Of a stretch of 64,000 nucleotides of DNA, positions 1 through 12,400 are shown piece by piece. Every line of letters begins with the position of its first letter. The first letter of the stretch is position 1. The position numbers and the translations under genes were made by a program. Source of the DNA: Cristatella mucedo (lineage: Eukaryota > Bryozoa > Phylactolaemata > Cristatellidae); contig WPIO01000025.1 in the NCBI GenBank assembly GCA_009760855.2, positions 417,001 to 481,000 on the forward strand, given 5' to 3'. The notes under the pieces are model-generated. The model saw nothing but the letters and a program-made list of their open reading frames with translations, was not told the DNA's origin and did not search any database.

Positions 1-2106
1 ATTGTCACGACCTGACCGGATTAGCAGGGCAACGTTTGAGCGGTGGGACGTTGTTTTCTTCCGATTCGCTTTCGTCAGCCTTGCCAGAATGGGTTTGCCT
101 GACTTTTGGTGCAGGCAGCGCATTACGCCTTGCAGCAGCCTTCCGACGGCATGGAGGTGATCCTGCGAGTTTTCCACTATACCCTGAAGTGAGTGATTGG
201 CTCATGGAATAAAAACCAGGAAATCTTAAGTGCACGGACACGAGACAAAATCGTAGATGCAGATCTAGTTAATTCGGGCACCTGTTCTGTGGATCTGACT
301 TTACTCACGTAGCCGTCCAAGTTCACCCGCTAGGCACGAGGAGAGACTCGAGACTAAATTTCCGTTCTGGAATGACATCGTGTCGTGTCGAGCCACTAGG
401 ACTGCACTAAATGTTCGCCTTGACTTCGCTCCGGGGCCGAATGGTGGGCCGTACACATCCGGTATCCGGTATTCAGCCGAATAGTAGCGATCAGACCGAA
501 GGCGAATAGTGGCCACGCGACATTCGGTTCCGGATATGTCCGGCTGCTAAAGCGAGTAGGCTGGAGTAATTTTTTCATTAAAGCATTGTATGTGAAAAGA
601 TAATTTCGCCGCTGTAATATCTCAAATTTATTGAATTGCAATCTCTGCTTGCATTTCAAAATTTAAATGTTCACGGTATACTCATTTTAGACTCTATCGC
701 GATAAGTGAATTTCCGCAAAGTAGGATTCTTTATTTAGAAATCGAATATTTTCGTAGTTAAAACACAGAAAACTTCATTCAGACCAACTAAATACATTTT
801 TTAAACATTATTAGAGCCCCTGGACGTAAAATAGCACTCCTGTAGTCACTATTACATTCATATTACCCAATATACGGTCGAGCGGTTGCACCTTGCGTTG
901 AAGGATTTGCGGAGGTGCTCGAATGCCTAGGGCATGCAATCCATAAGTACAGAATTTGAATCGTAGTACGGGGGCGTACAATTGACTCGGAAAACCTAGC
1001 GAGCGCTGTATCATATTCAGTATCTCGATCAACTTTTTAATGAATATACGTGCGCTTGAAAAAACTGCGACAGCATATAGAGGGAAGCCGCGGAAGTCAA
1101 AGCGCGAAGTAGTGAGCGAAGACTGTACTTGGACAACCCTACAAGCAAACACACTATGCTTAAACATTAACCTTGAATCTCGACTCGCTCCCCTGCAGGC
1201 CAGCCGTCCAAGTGATTGAACTTGTTCCGGCCTTGAATATTAGGAAATCACGCAAGCATCACTGCTCAGTGCAGTATATCATTGCGTAATAATGCGCAAA
1301 AAAAATCGTGTGTTACCCTAGAGCACCAGCTCTTCCATCCACCTCAAATGTTCAAAGCTCCCGCGTGGAAGCCAGGCGACCGTAGTGTAGGCAGCGAAGT
1401 AAGCGCAAAAGTCGGCCGATTCAACGGTCTCATCTATGTCGCGGCCGAAGAGCCGCACCAACTCCCATTTTCAGGATGCAATGCAAATCTCCTTCCGCAA
1501 GATTCGATGGCACGAATCTGTCGCGTTGCGCCGCGAAGAGCCGGTTGCATCCAGACGAGCCGCTCTGCGAGGGCTCGAGCGACGGCGGCGTTTATTGGCT
1601 GTAAGCTGTAAGCGATAGACGGGGTTGCGGGATGTAATTGACTACCCTTGTAGAACGCGGGAGGCTACCGATTTTTCAATCGGGTCCGAACTGTCGTAGC
1701 GTCCGAAGCGCCGACGCGACGGCGTGTTCCGTGTGCGGAACTCCGCCGGTCTTGACTAGAGATGTCCCTCGCGAGCGCACTCGCGCTTGAAGCTCCGAGC
1801 CCGAGGGCAAAGGTCGCGCACCTCTCGCCGCCGACACTTTTCGATGGTCCACCTCGCGTCGTGCCAGCCAAAGCTTCAGCAACCCACATAAGCTCGGTTC
1901 GGTTCGGCGCGGTGCCCACGGCGATTGCCTCGGGCCCAACTTAAAAGAAAACCGGTAGCATTCTTATTGAATTCTCGCCGTACCGTGAGTGAACTAGGAA
2001 TATACGCGTCGCGGCCTCTGCCACGGTCACCCAAACGTTTAGCTGTGTGTACGATTACTGACCAAGTAACGTGCTTCTTTGCTAGCAAACGTCAAATCGC
2101 CAGGAA
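1..2106. other. Unassigned DNA at the window start
   Basis: No open frame here resembles a known family or is flanked by convincing splice sites. Part of it (about 1400-1900) is GC-rich with overlapping frames on both strands, which is composition rather than evidence of a gene. Confidence 0.4.
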
Positions 2107-2160
2107 GTGATTCAGTTCTCTCTGGGCGAAATACCAATTTGTTTTATCAATATTAGTTCG
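2107..2160 (+). repeat. Solo LINE-A/SINE-2 type 3' tail
   Basis: The segment starts GATTCAGTTCTCTCTGGGCG, like the 3' end of the LINE-A copies in this window (GAGTTCTCTGAGGGCGCT). It abuts the inverted tail of LINE-A1. No coding part is attached. Confidence 0.45.
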
Positions 2161-2207
2161 AATTCAATTTATGCATTCATTGCCCTTGAAACATTTAATT
2201 GATAACA

Positions 2208-3870
2208 ATGATAATAATAATGCACTTGATAAAGCACCCTCAGAGAACTCAATCTCTTTCTAGGCGCTTTACATTTGCTGCAAAGTGATACGCAACAGAA
2301 TAGTAAGTAAAATCATGCTTGAAAAACAAACAAAATGAATAACATGGTTAGGGGTTACATGCACTGGGTCAGCATGCAAGTGTGGTTAGTGGCAGCATGC
2401 ACAGTGTCAGCACGCATAAGCACATCTAGGACGAATCACAGGGACCAACTAAATGCTGTCCTAAATAGGTGTTTTTAAGTTTTTTTTTAAATGTGGTCAG
2501 GTCAGGGGATGTTCTGACGCAGGTCGGGAGGGAGTTCCAGGCTTTGGGAGCATACGAGCTAAATGCACGGTCACCAAAGGATTTGAGGTTTTTATGAGGT
2601 AAACAGTCAGATTCCGAAAAGCGGGTGGTACGAGGCTTGGCCTGGTTGGGGAGTAGATCGGATAGATAGGCTGGAGCCAAATAATGAAGTGACCTAAAAG
2701 TGGGCGATAAAACCTCGAAGTCGATCCGTTGCTTGACTGGTAGCCAGTGCAGGTCGACGAGAAGTGGTGTGATATGGCAGCTGCGAAGCTGACGACATAC
2801 AAGCCCGGCTGCAGAGTTTTACCCCAGCTGAAAGCACCTGATTGCACATGCCTGTAGGCCAGCAAGCAGTGAGTTACAGAAGTCAAGACGGGATGTCACA
2901 AATACATGGACCAACCTAGGTGTGGTATCCTTATCTAAACAAACCCGAATTTTAGCAATATTATGTAGCTGAAAGTAGGCAGACTTGGTTGTGGACCTGA
3001 TGTGGTCGTCTAACGAAAATTCACTTGGGAACATGACACCTAGATTTCGTGCAGATTCAACAGAAGATATGCTGGTAGAGCCAATTTTGAGCATTAGCCT
3101 TTCCAATTTCTGAATCACACTTGGTTTACCCATAACTAGTAAGTTAGTTGTATCATCATATAATTTAAGAAAATTTGCTGCCGTCCATGTGCTGATGTCA
3201 TCAATACATGCAGCAAGGGAGTTGAGAGAATTCGAGGTGCTCAAAGGCTGGGAGGGATCAAAGCAAAGGTACAACTGAGTGTCATCCGCATAGAAGTGAA
3301 AGCCTAGATTGTGCGTGGCAATCAGATTGGCAAGAGGGAGAGTATAAACCGTGAAAAGAACCGGACCTAGCAGGGAGCGCTGAGGTACACCGTATTTGAG
3401 AGGTACCTCGGATGATTTTTGTTCATTCACATCAATACTCTGGAGTCTCCTACTGAGATAGGACTTGAACCATTGCAGAGCAGTGCCAGTGATTCCCAGG
3501 CGAGATGAGAGGCGCTCAAGAAGAACTTGGTGATTGATAGTATCAAAAGCTGCCGAAAGATTGAGCAAAACGAGATGAGATACTCTGCCCATGTCTGCAT
3601 TCCTAAGAAGGTCGTTGTACACCCAAAGCAATGCTGACTCTGTCGAGTGATTAGCGCTAAAGCTAGACTGGAACTTACTAAACATGTTTCATTATATGAG
3701 TTCAACTAGTCTGCCGTGACTCGTTTCAGTGTCTTTGATTGGAATGGTAGAAGGGAGAAATGGCCGTAGTTGCTCAAATTCTCTTGGTCTAGTGTCGCTT
3801 TCTTGAGAAGTGGCCTGAATACAGCTTCACACAGCGGCATTTCTTAAAGGCTAACTCGTCGAATACTCAG
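2208..3870 (-). mobile_element. LINE-A copy 1 (L2/CR1-type), 5'-truncated, with reverse transcriptase
   Basis: Reading on the minus strand, relics of the RT start (LLKKATLDQENLSNY, then LLPFQSK) lead into a frame from 3685 with AAFDTINHQVLLERL, GVPQRSLLGPVLFTVY and the active site [14 protein letters not shown]. The RT thumb and C-terminal domain follow (TSRLDFCNSLLAGL). The element ends in a tail of about 70 bases (CTCTGAGGGTGCTTTATCAA) with an (ATT)n run. The endonuclease part is absent. At least two interruptions make it non-functional. It shares family with copies at 39.6, 45.4, 46.0 and 58.7 kb. Confidence 0.88.
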
Positions 3871-5955
3871 AGACGCTTGAAAGCAAAGAACGAATGCCGT
3901 CTGCATCGAGCTCTGACCTAGTTTTTCCTGCGACTCGCGCATGCCCCGTGAGCGATTTGCTGAAGCGGTTCACTGCTGATGCGTCCAGGCACCGTGATGA
4001 TACCAATGCTTTCGCTAGCTGAAATATTTGGGGTAGCAGGTCCTTTTAGAACTTACCCGAGTGAACGAGCATCATTAGATGTCTGCTGTCGGTGGCTGAC
4101 TCGCTGAACAAACCCGGTTAAATTAGCCTTCGATCCTCGATCGTCGCTCGTCGGTGCAAACTTCTTCGTACTCTGCCTCGAAGTGGACTCCAGTCACAGT
4201 CAATTATTCTGACAGAAGGATTCGATTACACTATCATGCCACCCTGTCTACTGGAACGAGCAAAGCTTGCAGGAATAATTGGTGTTCTGAACAGAAAGGA
4301 TTCTGAATAAGCGTTTCAAAGCACTCTTTACATTTCACCAACCCTATTCGCGAATCTAACGACGGACGAACCACTATAAACAGTCTGTTTTACGTCTATT
4401 TTTTTAAATTGGGAGTAAATCTACGGTATCCCTCAGGGCATTTGGGCGGATCGCTAGCTCAAAACGCGTGATTATTGAGTCACAAAATAGGGAATTATCA
4501 GGATAAGACGCTGCAATAGCCTGTTTTGAAAGAATTCTTCTGAGTAATGACTACAGCGACAGCCTGATTGAGTTTATTGACATCCGCATACCTAGTTTTT
4601 TTAAGGAGTCTCTACGATATCTTTTGATATTTGAGAGTACGTAGGGATTCGAAGATGTCTGCAAGAAGGATTTCTACAGTAGGTTAGGCCTATCTACAGG
4701 AACCTTAAGCAACAAAGAGTGCAATAATGCCATTCGCACTAGACATATCAGTCAGTTTTCTGGTGACATCTACTGACAAACACACCCTACTAGGCAACTA
4801 AGCAGCGTTTGCTAATCAGAGTTCTCAGTCACGTCCACAAAGCTATTGCAAGTATTGTTTTTATAGTTAGTCCGGGGAAGAAGCATCCAAGTAAAACTCC
4901 ACAGCTTCTAGTGCATCCGAGCCTTTCCGCTCCCGACATGTCCTGTCTGACAAGTAAGTCTGCTCGTGGCGCTCCCTGGGCTGGTCTGCCGGCTCAGGCC
5001 TTATCCACATCCATGCGGTAAGTTCGCCAATGATGGCACACGACACTCTTAGTGACGCCAGAGATAAGAAAGCGAGTTGTGGGCACTTACCTGAAAAGGT
5101 CCGTGCCCAAAGCTGAACCAATGCTGTCAAGCTACCACAGAGGGCAAAGGGCAAAGGGAAGCGAATAGAGCAGCTGCAGGAGCGGGTTGACCGAGGTTGT
5201 TTGTCGAGTAGCAAAGCTTTACGCAAAGTCTAGCCTTCGGAGCGACTCGTGTAGCGCATCTGCTGTTCGAGTCTGTACACGCAATGCAGGGCTGCTGCAG
5301 TTTACCGTTGTCTGAACCACTGTAAATGTCTCTAAAGACGGACAGCCTGTGCGCTGCTTCAGCTACGTCACTCCTTAGGGCTGGGGGAGCATCGCCAACA
5401 GTATGGCTTCCATTGCCTTCAATTGGTACCGACTGTGGGATTGGCATTGGAGGTAATGGCCAAGCGTAGCTATAAGGTGCAGGACGGCGTTGTGCAACGC
5501 TGTACAGCATATTGCTGCACACTGTTGTGAACGATTTCGCCAATGGGCTCTGTGCAGGATTTTGCTCGGATGGTAGACATTACTAAGTCGAGCAGGAATG
5601 GCGCCAGCCGAGCACGCATCGCCGAGCTGCTGCTATGCTGCGAGGCACTCACGATTTCTGACGCTCACTCAATATTTAGTCACAAATTTTTGTCCGAAAA
5701 GGTTCCTGGCTAGCTACAAGCTTACATTGAGCGCGTACGCGAGAGGCAGAGCTTCGCTATCTTGTGACATTCGCATTGCTTGCGTGTGGTAGCCTGTCCA
5801 AAGTGCAAAGCGTATTGATGGTGCGTCGCTGCTTTGATGTCTCTGTCCTAGCCTGAGCACCATCGGCGTCGTTTGCAAGCATATGTGTTGGATGCGACGA
5901 CGAATGCTTCGGCTGCCAAGACACTCCAATGCACAACAATCAGAAGCACTGTCAC
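3871..5955. other. Downstream flank of EFCAB6, unassigned
   Basis: No recognised gene. On the minus strand a perfect-consensus donor (CAG|GTAAGT) lies at about 5094 at the end of open frames in 5094-5650, but the peptides resemble nothing I know and the frames disagree. It could be part of an unrecognised downstream transcript. Confidence 0.35.
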
Positions 5956-6547
5956 TTAAGACTGTCCTTGAGCGAGATCCTTCTGTCCTGAGCGCTGGAA
6001 TGTCTCGTTCAGAAACCGGTTATAGGCTATCTTTCCGGTCAGGTTCTCGTCAAATCTCTGCATTATGTGGTAGACATCATCCTCGTCCATGACTACATTG
6101 GCAAGCTTGAGCACAGAGCGAAATTCAGGCAACGATAGATAGCCGTCGCCAGTTTTGTCCAGCTTCTTGAATGCCCTTCGCAAATTTTTCCAGTCTCCCG
6201 AGAGCTAAAAAAAGAATAGTACCGGCAAAGTGGTACACCGCATTTACTCGTTTGTCCGGCCAAAGGCGAAGAAGCGAAGCAGGCACCAGCATGCAGGCAC
6301 CAACATTAGTGGAAACGGTAGATTTACAAGCAACTCATCTCGCGAAGGATAGTCCGATGGGACTAGAGTCTGAATAATTCTGTCAAAGCGACGCTAGCCT
6401 TCGCATACGAACATGGTACGCAGCACAGCACTAAAAGGTGGCGACGGGTGTCTGTCATAAAGCCGTCGATTCTCTCTCTCTCGCCAACTCTGTCTGTCGG
6501 TCTCTCGCGCCGCTCTCTCTCCCACTAGGTCTGTCTGTCTCTTCTCA

Positions 6548-6613
<66 letters not shown>

Positions 6614-6675
6614 GTATGTCTCTGTCGTGCGAGCTGTCTCTCTCTCTCGCCAACTCTGTCTGTCTGTCTTTTCTC

Positions 6676-6761
<86 letters not shown>

Positions 6762-8068
6762 ACTCTTATCTCTCTCTCTCTCTCTTTCTCTTTCTCTGTC
6801 TCTCTTTCAATCATTCTCTTTCTCACACGCTTTGTCTCTACCTGTTTAATCTGTGTCTCTTAGTCTCTCTCTCCCTCTCGCTCTCTTTGCTTTCTCTCTC
6901 TCTCTCACTCTCTGTCTCTCTCTCTCCCTCTCACTCTCTTTCCTCTCTCTCTCTCCCTCTCTCTCCCTCTCTCTCTCTCTCTCGTTTCGCTCCCATTCTC
7001 TGTGCTTTCCTTCGTCCCCCTTCTCTCCCGCCATCTTCTTGCTATTTTTTCCCATTCAGCTCCCGATTTTCTCAGATCACCATGGTCATCACGGCCTCAG
7101 GTAGATGTCACCGCGTCGGCGTTGCTATGGCCGGCAGTCAGTGGGGCAACGTACGCTTTCTCTCGAGCAGAGGAAGCCGTCGCCGTCTCCTTTGTCTCTC
7201 GCACGAGCCGCTCAAGCCTCGCGTCTCGTCGCGGGTATGTTTTGGTGATTAATTCTTCTCGTGAGCAAGGACGCGGCTGGACAGCGAGCAAGCAGACAAT
7301 GCAGACAAATTGCCCGTACGTCGTTGATAGGCATACCTTGTCGCGCAGCTTGGACGTGAGACCAAACAGTCCTTTGTGCGGCGGCTCGACGATGTCTGCG
7401 ACGGGCAGCTCGGCTCGCGGATGCTGCATCAGTGCCAGCATGTTGTTGCCGTGACGCCATATCTGACGCTTCTGGGCGAAAGGCTTCAGGAATTCGACGT
7501 AACTCACCCTGGAAGAGAGAAAGACATGCTGGCTGGCTGGCTATGCCTGCATGCTGCAGCATCTGGCGTCGCCTGGCGTCTCGCCACCAGCAGGGCAGTG
7601 CAGTCCTCGGGCCTCGCTCGCATGGCCAGTCAGTTCCCGCAGGAGCCTCCTCCCTGACTTCCCCTCCTCCGCCGGGGGCTTTTCGGATGACCGCTTCTAA
7701 CCTGCCGTCATCAACCATGAATTTTTTAACGAGCAGGTCCTGCTCGAAGTCGCTCAGATGCACGCAGAGCTCCGTCAGCACGGCCCGGAACTGCTCTGCA
7801 GTGACGCAGCCTACGGCTTCGGCGTCCATCGCGATGAATTCCTTTCGAAGCTCGTCCCACATGTAGTCCACCTGCAGCCAGCAAAGCGCAAGTAATTCTC
7901 AGCCAAAGCCACACCGAGAAGCGGCGACAAAGACGGTGACGCCGAAGGGGCCACGTGGTTAAGGTGCTCGCCCGATCGATGTCTGGCCGAGGTCGTAGGC
8001 TCGAGCCCTGCGAGAAATATGTGAAGTGCCTGAATAGAGATTAAGCTCTCGAAGGACGATATACATAT

Positions 8069-8113
<45 letters not shown>

Positions 8114-9390
8114 GCATAGATATGTGGCAGCGGCGAGTGTGGCTACCTAGGAGGGGGCTTGCAATTACGCGCCCACCGGCCAGTGCCCCTCGCTACCTTT
8201 TGCCTGAGGTTGTCGTGCAGCAAGTCGCTGTCGCTGTTCATCTTCCGAGAGCGTAGCATGAAATCGCTGTCTCCCTTCACCGGAGGGCTGAGCTTGGAGC
8301 TTGGCTGGCCGCCGCCATCCTGCGCTGCCGACGCTCCAAAGTGGCGCAGGAATTGCAAGTACTCGAGCTTGTTGCTGCTGTTCGTTATCAGCGTCGACCA
8401 GAGCTCCCGGATTTCTCCTCTGCTCACCTCGGGGCTAACCTTGAATCTGCAGCGATGTGTAGCGATTGGTGTGAGCTTCATCGGTGCTGCATCGGCGAAG
8501 TGGAAGGCCAACCAACCCGAGCCTCGACCAGCATTTAGGCATACACACAGGGCAATGGGGAGGCTCAATGACAATGATAATAGTCAATCTTTTTCTGGCG
8601 ATCAGCACCGCCGGGCAGGCGACCAGAGGTGTGCTCGTGACTGCCAGCAGCGAGATGGATGAGCGGGCGCGCTAGGGAAAGAAGGCTACGTCGCCGTGGC
8701 TCTAAGCGAAGCCGACACAGCGAAAGTGCTCGGTCTGCCTTCGTACTTTCGAAGTAAATTGTAGAGGGTCTCTTGGGACATTCGCTGCGAGCTGTACTCT
8801 TCCATTTCCTGGAAAACCTTTTCGAAGCCGTGGTAGTCCTTAACGAGCAAGCCTTTAATGAGTGCGTACAGCTCGTCGGGTGCCCTCCGAGAGCCCGCCA
8901 TCTCGAACGGATCGTGGCTGACGACCAGCCGATCGACGCCGTATGTGGAGCCGACTTCAGCGCCGCCCTTATTACTGGCGCCGGCCTCGAACAGGCTCGG
9001 GGCCGCGCCTCCTCTGCAGCGGTGGGCACGCGAAGCCGGCGAGTTCAAGCGAGCGAGCTCAAGCACCTTCGCAGGCGCTAATGCCTGGAGCAGCTGAGCC
9101 GGCACCTGGCGGACTGCAAGCAAAAGCTCCGCGAGGCGACGCTGCCGGTCGCTCACCTGGTGTCGAACTGGGCCATAAAATCGGCGTACTTGACACTGCC
9201 GTCGGCGGTGAGCGGAACCTTGTCGATCAGCGCCCGGAACTGGTCGTCTGTCATCTCGACGCCCAGTTTGCTCTCGACAGCTGCGCGGAATTCTTCCTGA
9301 GATATGCAGTCCACGCCAATCCTATCGATCTTGCTGTCGTCGTCACGTGGAAGCAACGGAGTTTCAGTTAAGGCGGCTATTGCGCGAGCT

Positions 9391-9448
<58 letters not shown>

Positions 9449-12400
9449 GCGTCGCTGCGTTCGGAGATTGCAAGGGAGCGAGCGAGCGAGCGAAAGAAAT
9501 TCACTGCTTACTGGAAAGTTCCGATGAGCGAAAGGAAATCGTGCTGGAACATGTTGATTATGTCGGTCTCGATTGCGCTCAGAGTGGACTTGGCGCCCGG
9601 GCTCGCCGCGCCCTCGGATCTGTTGTACCTGTGCAGGGCGTGGCGGCGACGACGGTTAGTAGCCCCAGCGTCAGTTACTGCCAGCGTCGCCGGCCCGGGG
9701 GGGGGGGTACTAGGTAGGCCCTTCGGGGGGATACTAGGCCCTTCGGACGATTCGCGCCGCCGGAGCTCGGAGGCGGCGGCGGCGGCGGCGGTGCTCGAAC
9801 GTGACGGAGCCCTCCGGAGCACGAAAGCTGCTCGATAGTGAACTGTACACGAGCACTGCCTTCCAATTATTCTGCTCTTTTCGTCTGCGCCCCGAGAGAT
9901 CGACGGGAGTTCGGCATCTACAGTGCTCAACGACTAGGTAACTGTACACATCGGCGACATTTGCATAAGCCGACTCTGCACTCACGTATCGACGGCGAGT
10001 TGCCATAAAAAGTCATGTCGCCATAGCTATTAACCATAGCCATTAGCTTAGCCATAGCCATAATGGGAAATGGCTGCTGGCTCGAAATGGCGGCGACGGT
10101 TGGGCGGAGCCGGAGCCACCGAAAATAACCCCAGCAGCAAACTCTGGAAAGCCTGTTGGAGGCTACTTTCCGGTCAGCCTTATCAGGGGAGACTACTGCC
10201 AGAGTACCGCCGATCCGCCAGTGGCTGCGATGCGTTGTCAAACGAACTAGGAAAACTTCGCTAGCCAGCAGGTTTCGAGCGCAGGACCTGCTGGTGTAGA
10301 AACGGCCCGCGGAAACCGCTCGACCGATGCAAGCCTAAAGTTCTTCCCACACTTTCACTCTTAGCATGCGGTGTAAACTGCAGCGTTTGGTAAAAGAAAA
10401 AAAAGGAGAAGCCATTTGGAATGCTTCGGCAGGCGTGCTCGTCGCGGCTAGTGCGTGCTCGCTTTTTGTAGCCCGATTCCGGCGTAAGACCGAACGGACC
10501 TAACTAGTCTAGACCGGCTGGTACTTGGCAGAAGTAGTCCAATCCAGAGGTGTGCCTACTGTTTTCGCCTTGTTCAGGACTTTTTAAATTAATGAGCACA
10601 CAAAACGGCATAATCGCTGCCCAGTCTTCCTGCGAATCGGCAGCGATGAAGGTCGCTCACGCGACGGCGGCAACAGGACGACCGCCGAGGAATGGGGCGA
10701 CTGCAACGATGCTGCTGCGCAGGCCAGGCGCACAAGGCGGCAGCAGCGGCAGCAGCGCCCTCCGCCTACCTGTGCTTCGAGTTGCTGAGGATCTTGTGCG
10801 CCATTCCCTCCTCGCTACGGTCCTGGAATCTGTAGAGGAAGTCCTTATACGGAATCCCGCCTTCGCCTTTTAGCTGAATGCTGCAGCGCGACAGGAACTC
10901 GTCCAGGTGCTCCTCTCTCAGGCGCAGCCCCAGGTCGTTGACGACCTGCACGAACTCCTTGCGGCTCACCTGCAACCGCGAAGCAGCAGCTGCAGCTGAC
11001 TCGTCAACAAGCCACCGTTCTCACCTGGCTACGAGCGTCACTCGGCAGCGACGACTGTTCCTGCGAAACCACCCTGTGCCCTGGGAAGACAGAAAGCGAA
11101 AGTCGCGGATTGTACGCCAAGTGCTGAGCCTGGCCAGTGAGCCAGTGCTTGTCCTTCACTGGAGCCGAGCATTTTCAGAGTGCAGTCACGGGCGCTGGTA
11201 GTCGTCCCGTTTCTTAGTCAAGTCTTCTCGGCGACTCTCCTCTGTAAGGACGGCTCGCACGACTCTGGCTATAGATATGATATCCCGCACACGTGACCTG
11301 TTGGATTCTAATGCGAGTTCAGATGGGACGACATGGAAAAAATATCAGCTGGTTTAACAGCCTCGTTTGTGAAGCAGCAGAAGAGCCTCAAGGGCTATCG
11401 ACGCAGCTTGCAGTTGGCAATAAAGGATCGCCCAGTGCAGGGTTAGAACCCACGACCTCGGTCGTGAAGAGCGAGCACCTGGTCCGATCCCATCGTCGTG
11501 CGCTAAGTGAAAGCTCAGCCGCTGCTGAGGTTGCCGTGCGACGGCTCGCGCGACGCTCAGAAGAGGAGCACGAGCTGAACTCGAGCGCGAAGAACGCGAG
11601 CGTGTGCCAGAGCTCTGCGTTCGGGCTCTGGGCTACACAAGGAAAGCCAGTAGACCGAAGCCTCCCTGGTCGGCAGAATGACCCCGGCCAGTCTCGTGAC
11701 CCTACTGCTCGACCACTAACTCTGCGGGAGAACATTTCACACAAATTCTTCTTTGCTGCCGCCTGCCTAATTGAAAGCAGGCATTCTGTTAGTGCAGAGA
11801 TGCAGGGGCGAAGGACGCTGGGTTATACACAGTAGTGCCAGCAAGTGTCCGGCAGATGGCGCCGCCTTTACAGAAGTACATCCCCCCAGATGCCGCCGCA
11901 GCAGCAGTAGTACCGTTCCCTTTCCAGCAGCGTCTGCTGCTTCGAAGGAGGCTTTCATAGAGATGAAGCCCTCGCGAAACTTGTTTTTCAACCATTTCTC
12001 GATGTCCATCGACCTCTGGCGGTCGACCTCCTTCTTCCGTGGGGAGTGAACCGGAGAGGGAGAGTCCGCTGCAAAAAGAAAAGCACTCGCTGTAACAGAG
12101 TTACGCGTGACCGAGCAGTACAAAATAAGGATGATGATTAGTCAGCGCCCATTACAGAATTGTCAAAGCAATCACGCTGCCAGTTCAGTTTCAATGAGCG
12201 ACAGGCTGCAGTAAGTTTTATACCGAGAGCTGCCGCTACTTCCGCTACTGCCACTACTGCCTCTAGCCGACTTCAGTTCCTACGGAATGGATAATAAGCC
12301 AGGCACACATTTTCTCAAACGCTTGTGTGGGCCACGCGACTGGCGATCTTAGCTGCTGAGCTTGGCTAAATCTCATGATGCTAGGGTAGCTGGAGCCGCC

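Noticed and set aside
6438-7104. Long Ser-Leu and Arg-Glu frames over the CT repeat
   Set aside because: Produced by a dinucleotide repeat; no non-repeat coding part. The same applies at 9.4, 18.3, 21.1, 33.4, 41.5, 44.7 and 51.0 kb.
9121-9157. Alternative acceptor for EFCAB6 exon 9 at TTGCTTGCAG
   Set aside because: It has a good pyrimidine tract but the wrong phase and would leave no intron after exon 8, whose donor is at the same place.
10250-10340. Possible tRNA-like sequence on the minus strand
   Set aside because: GTCGAGCGGTTT and a weak TCGAAACC-type B box, but the stems do not pair convincingly and the acceptor stem is missing.
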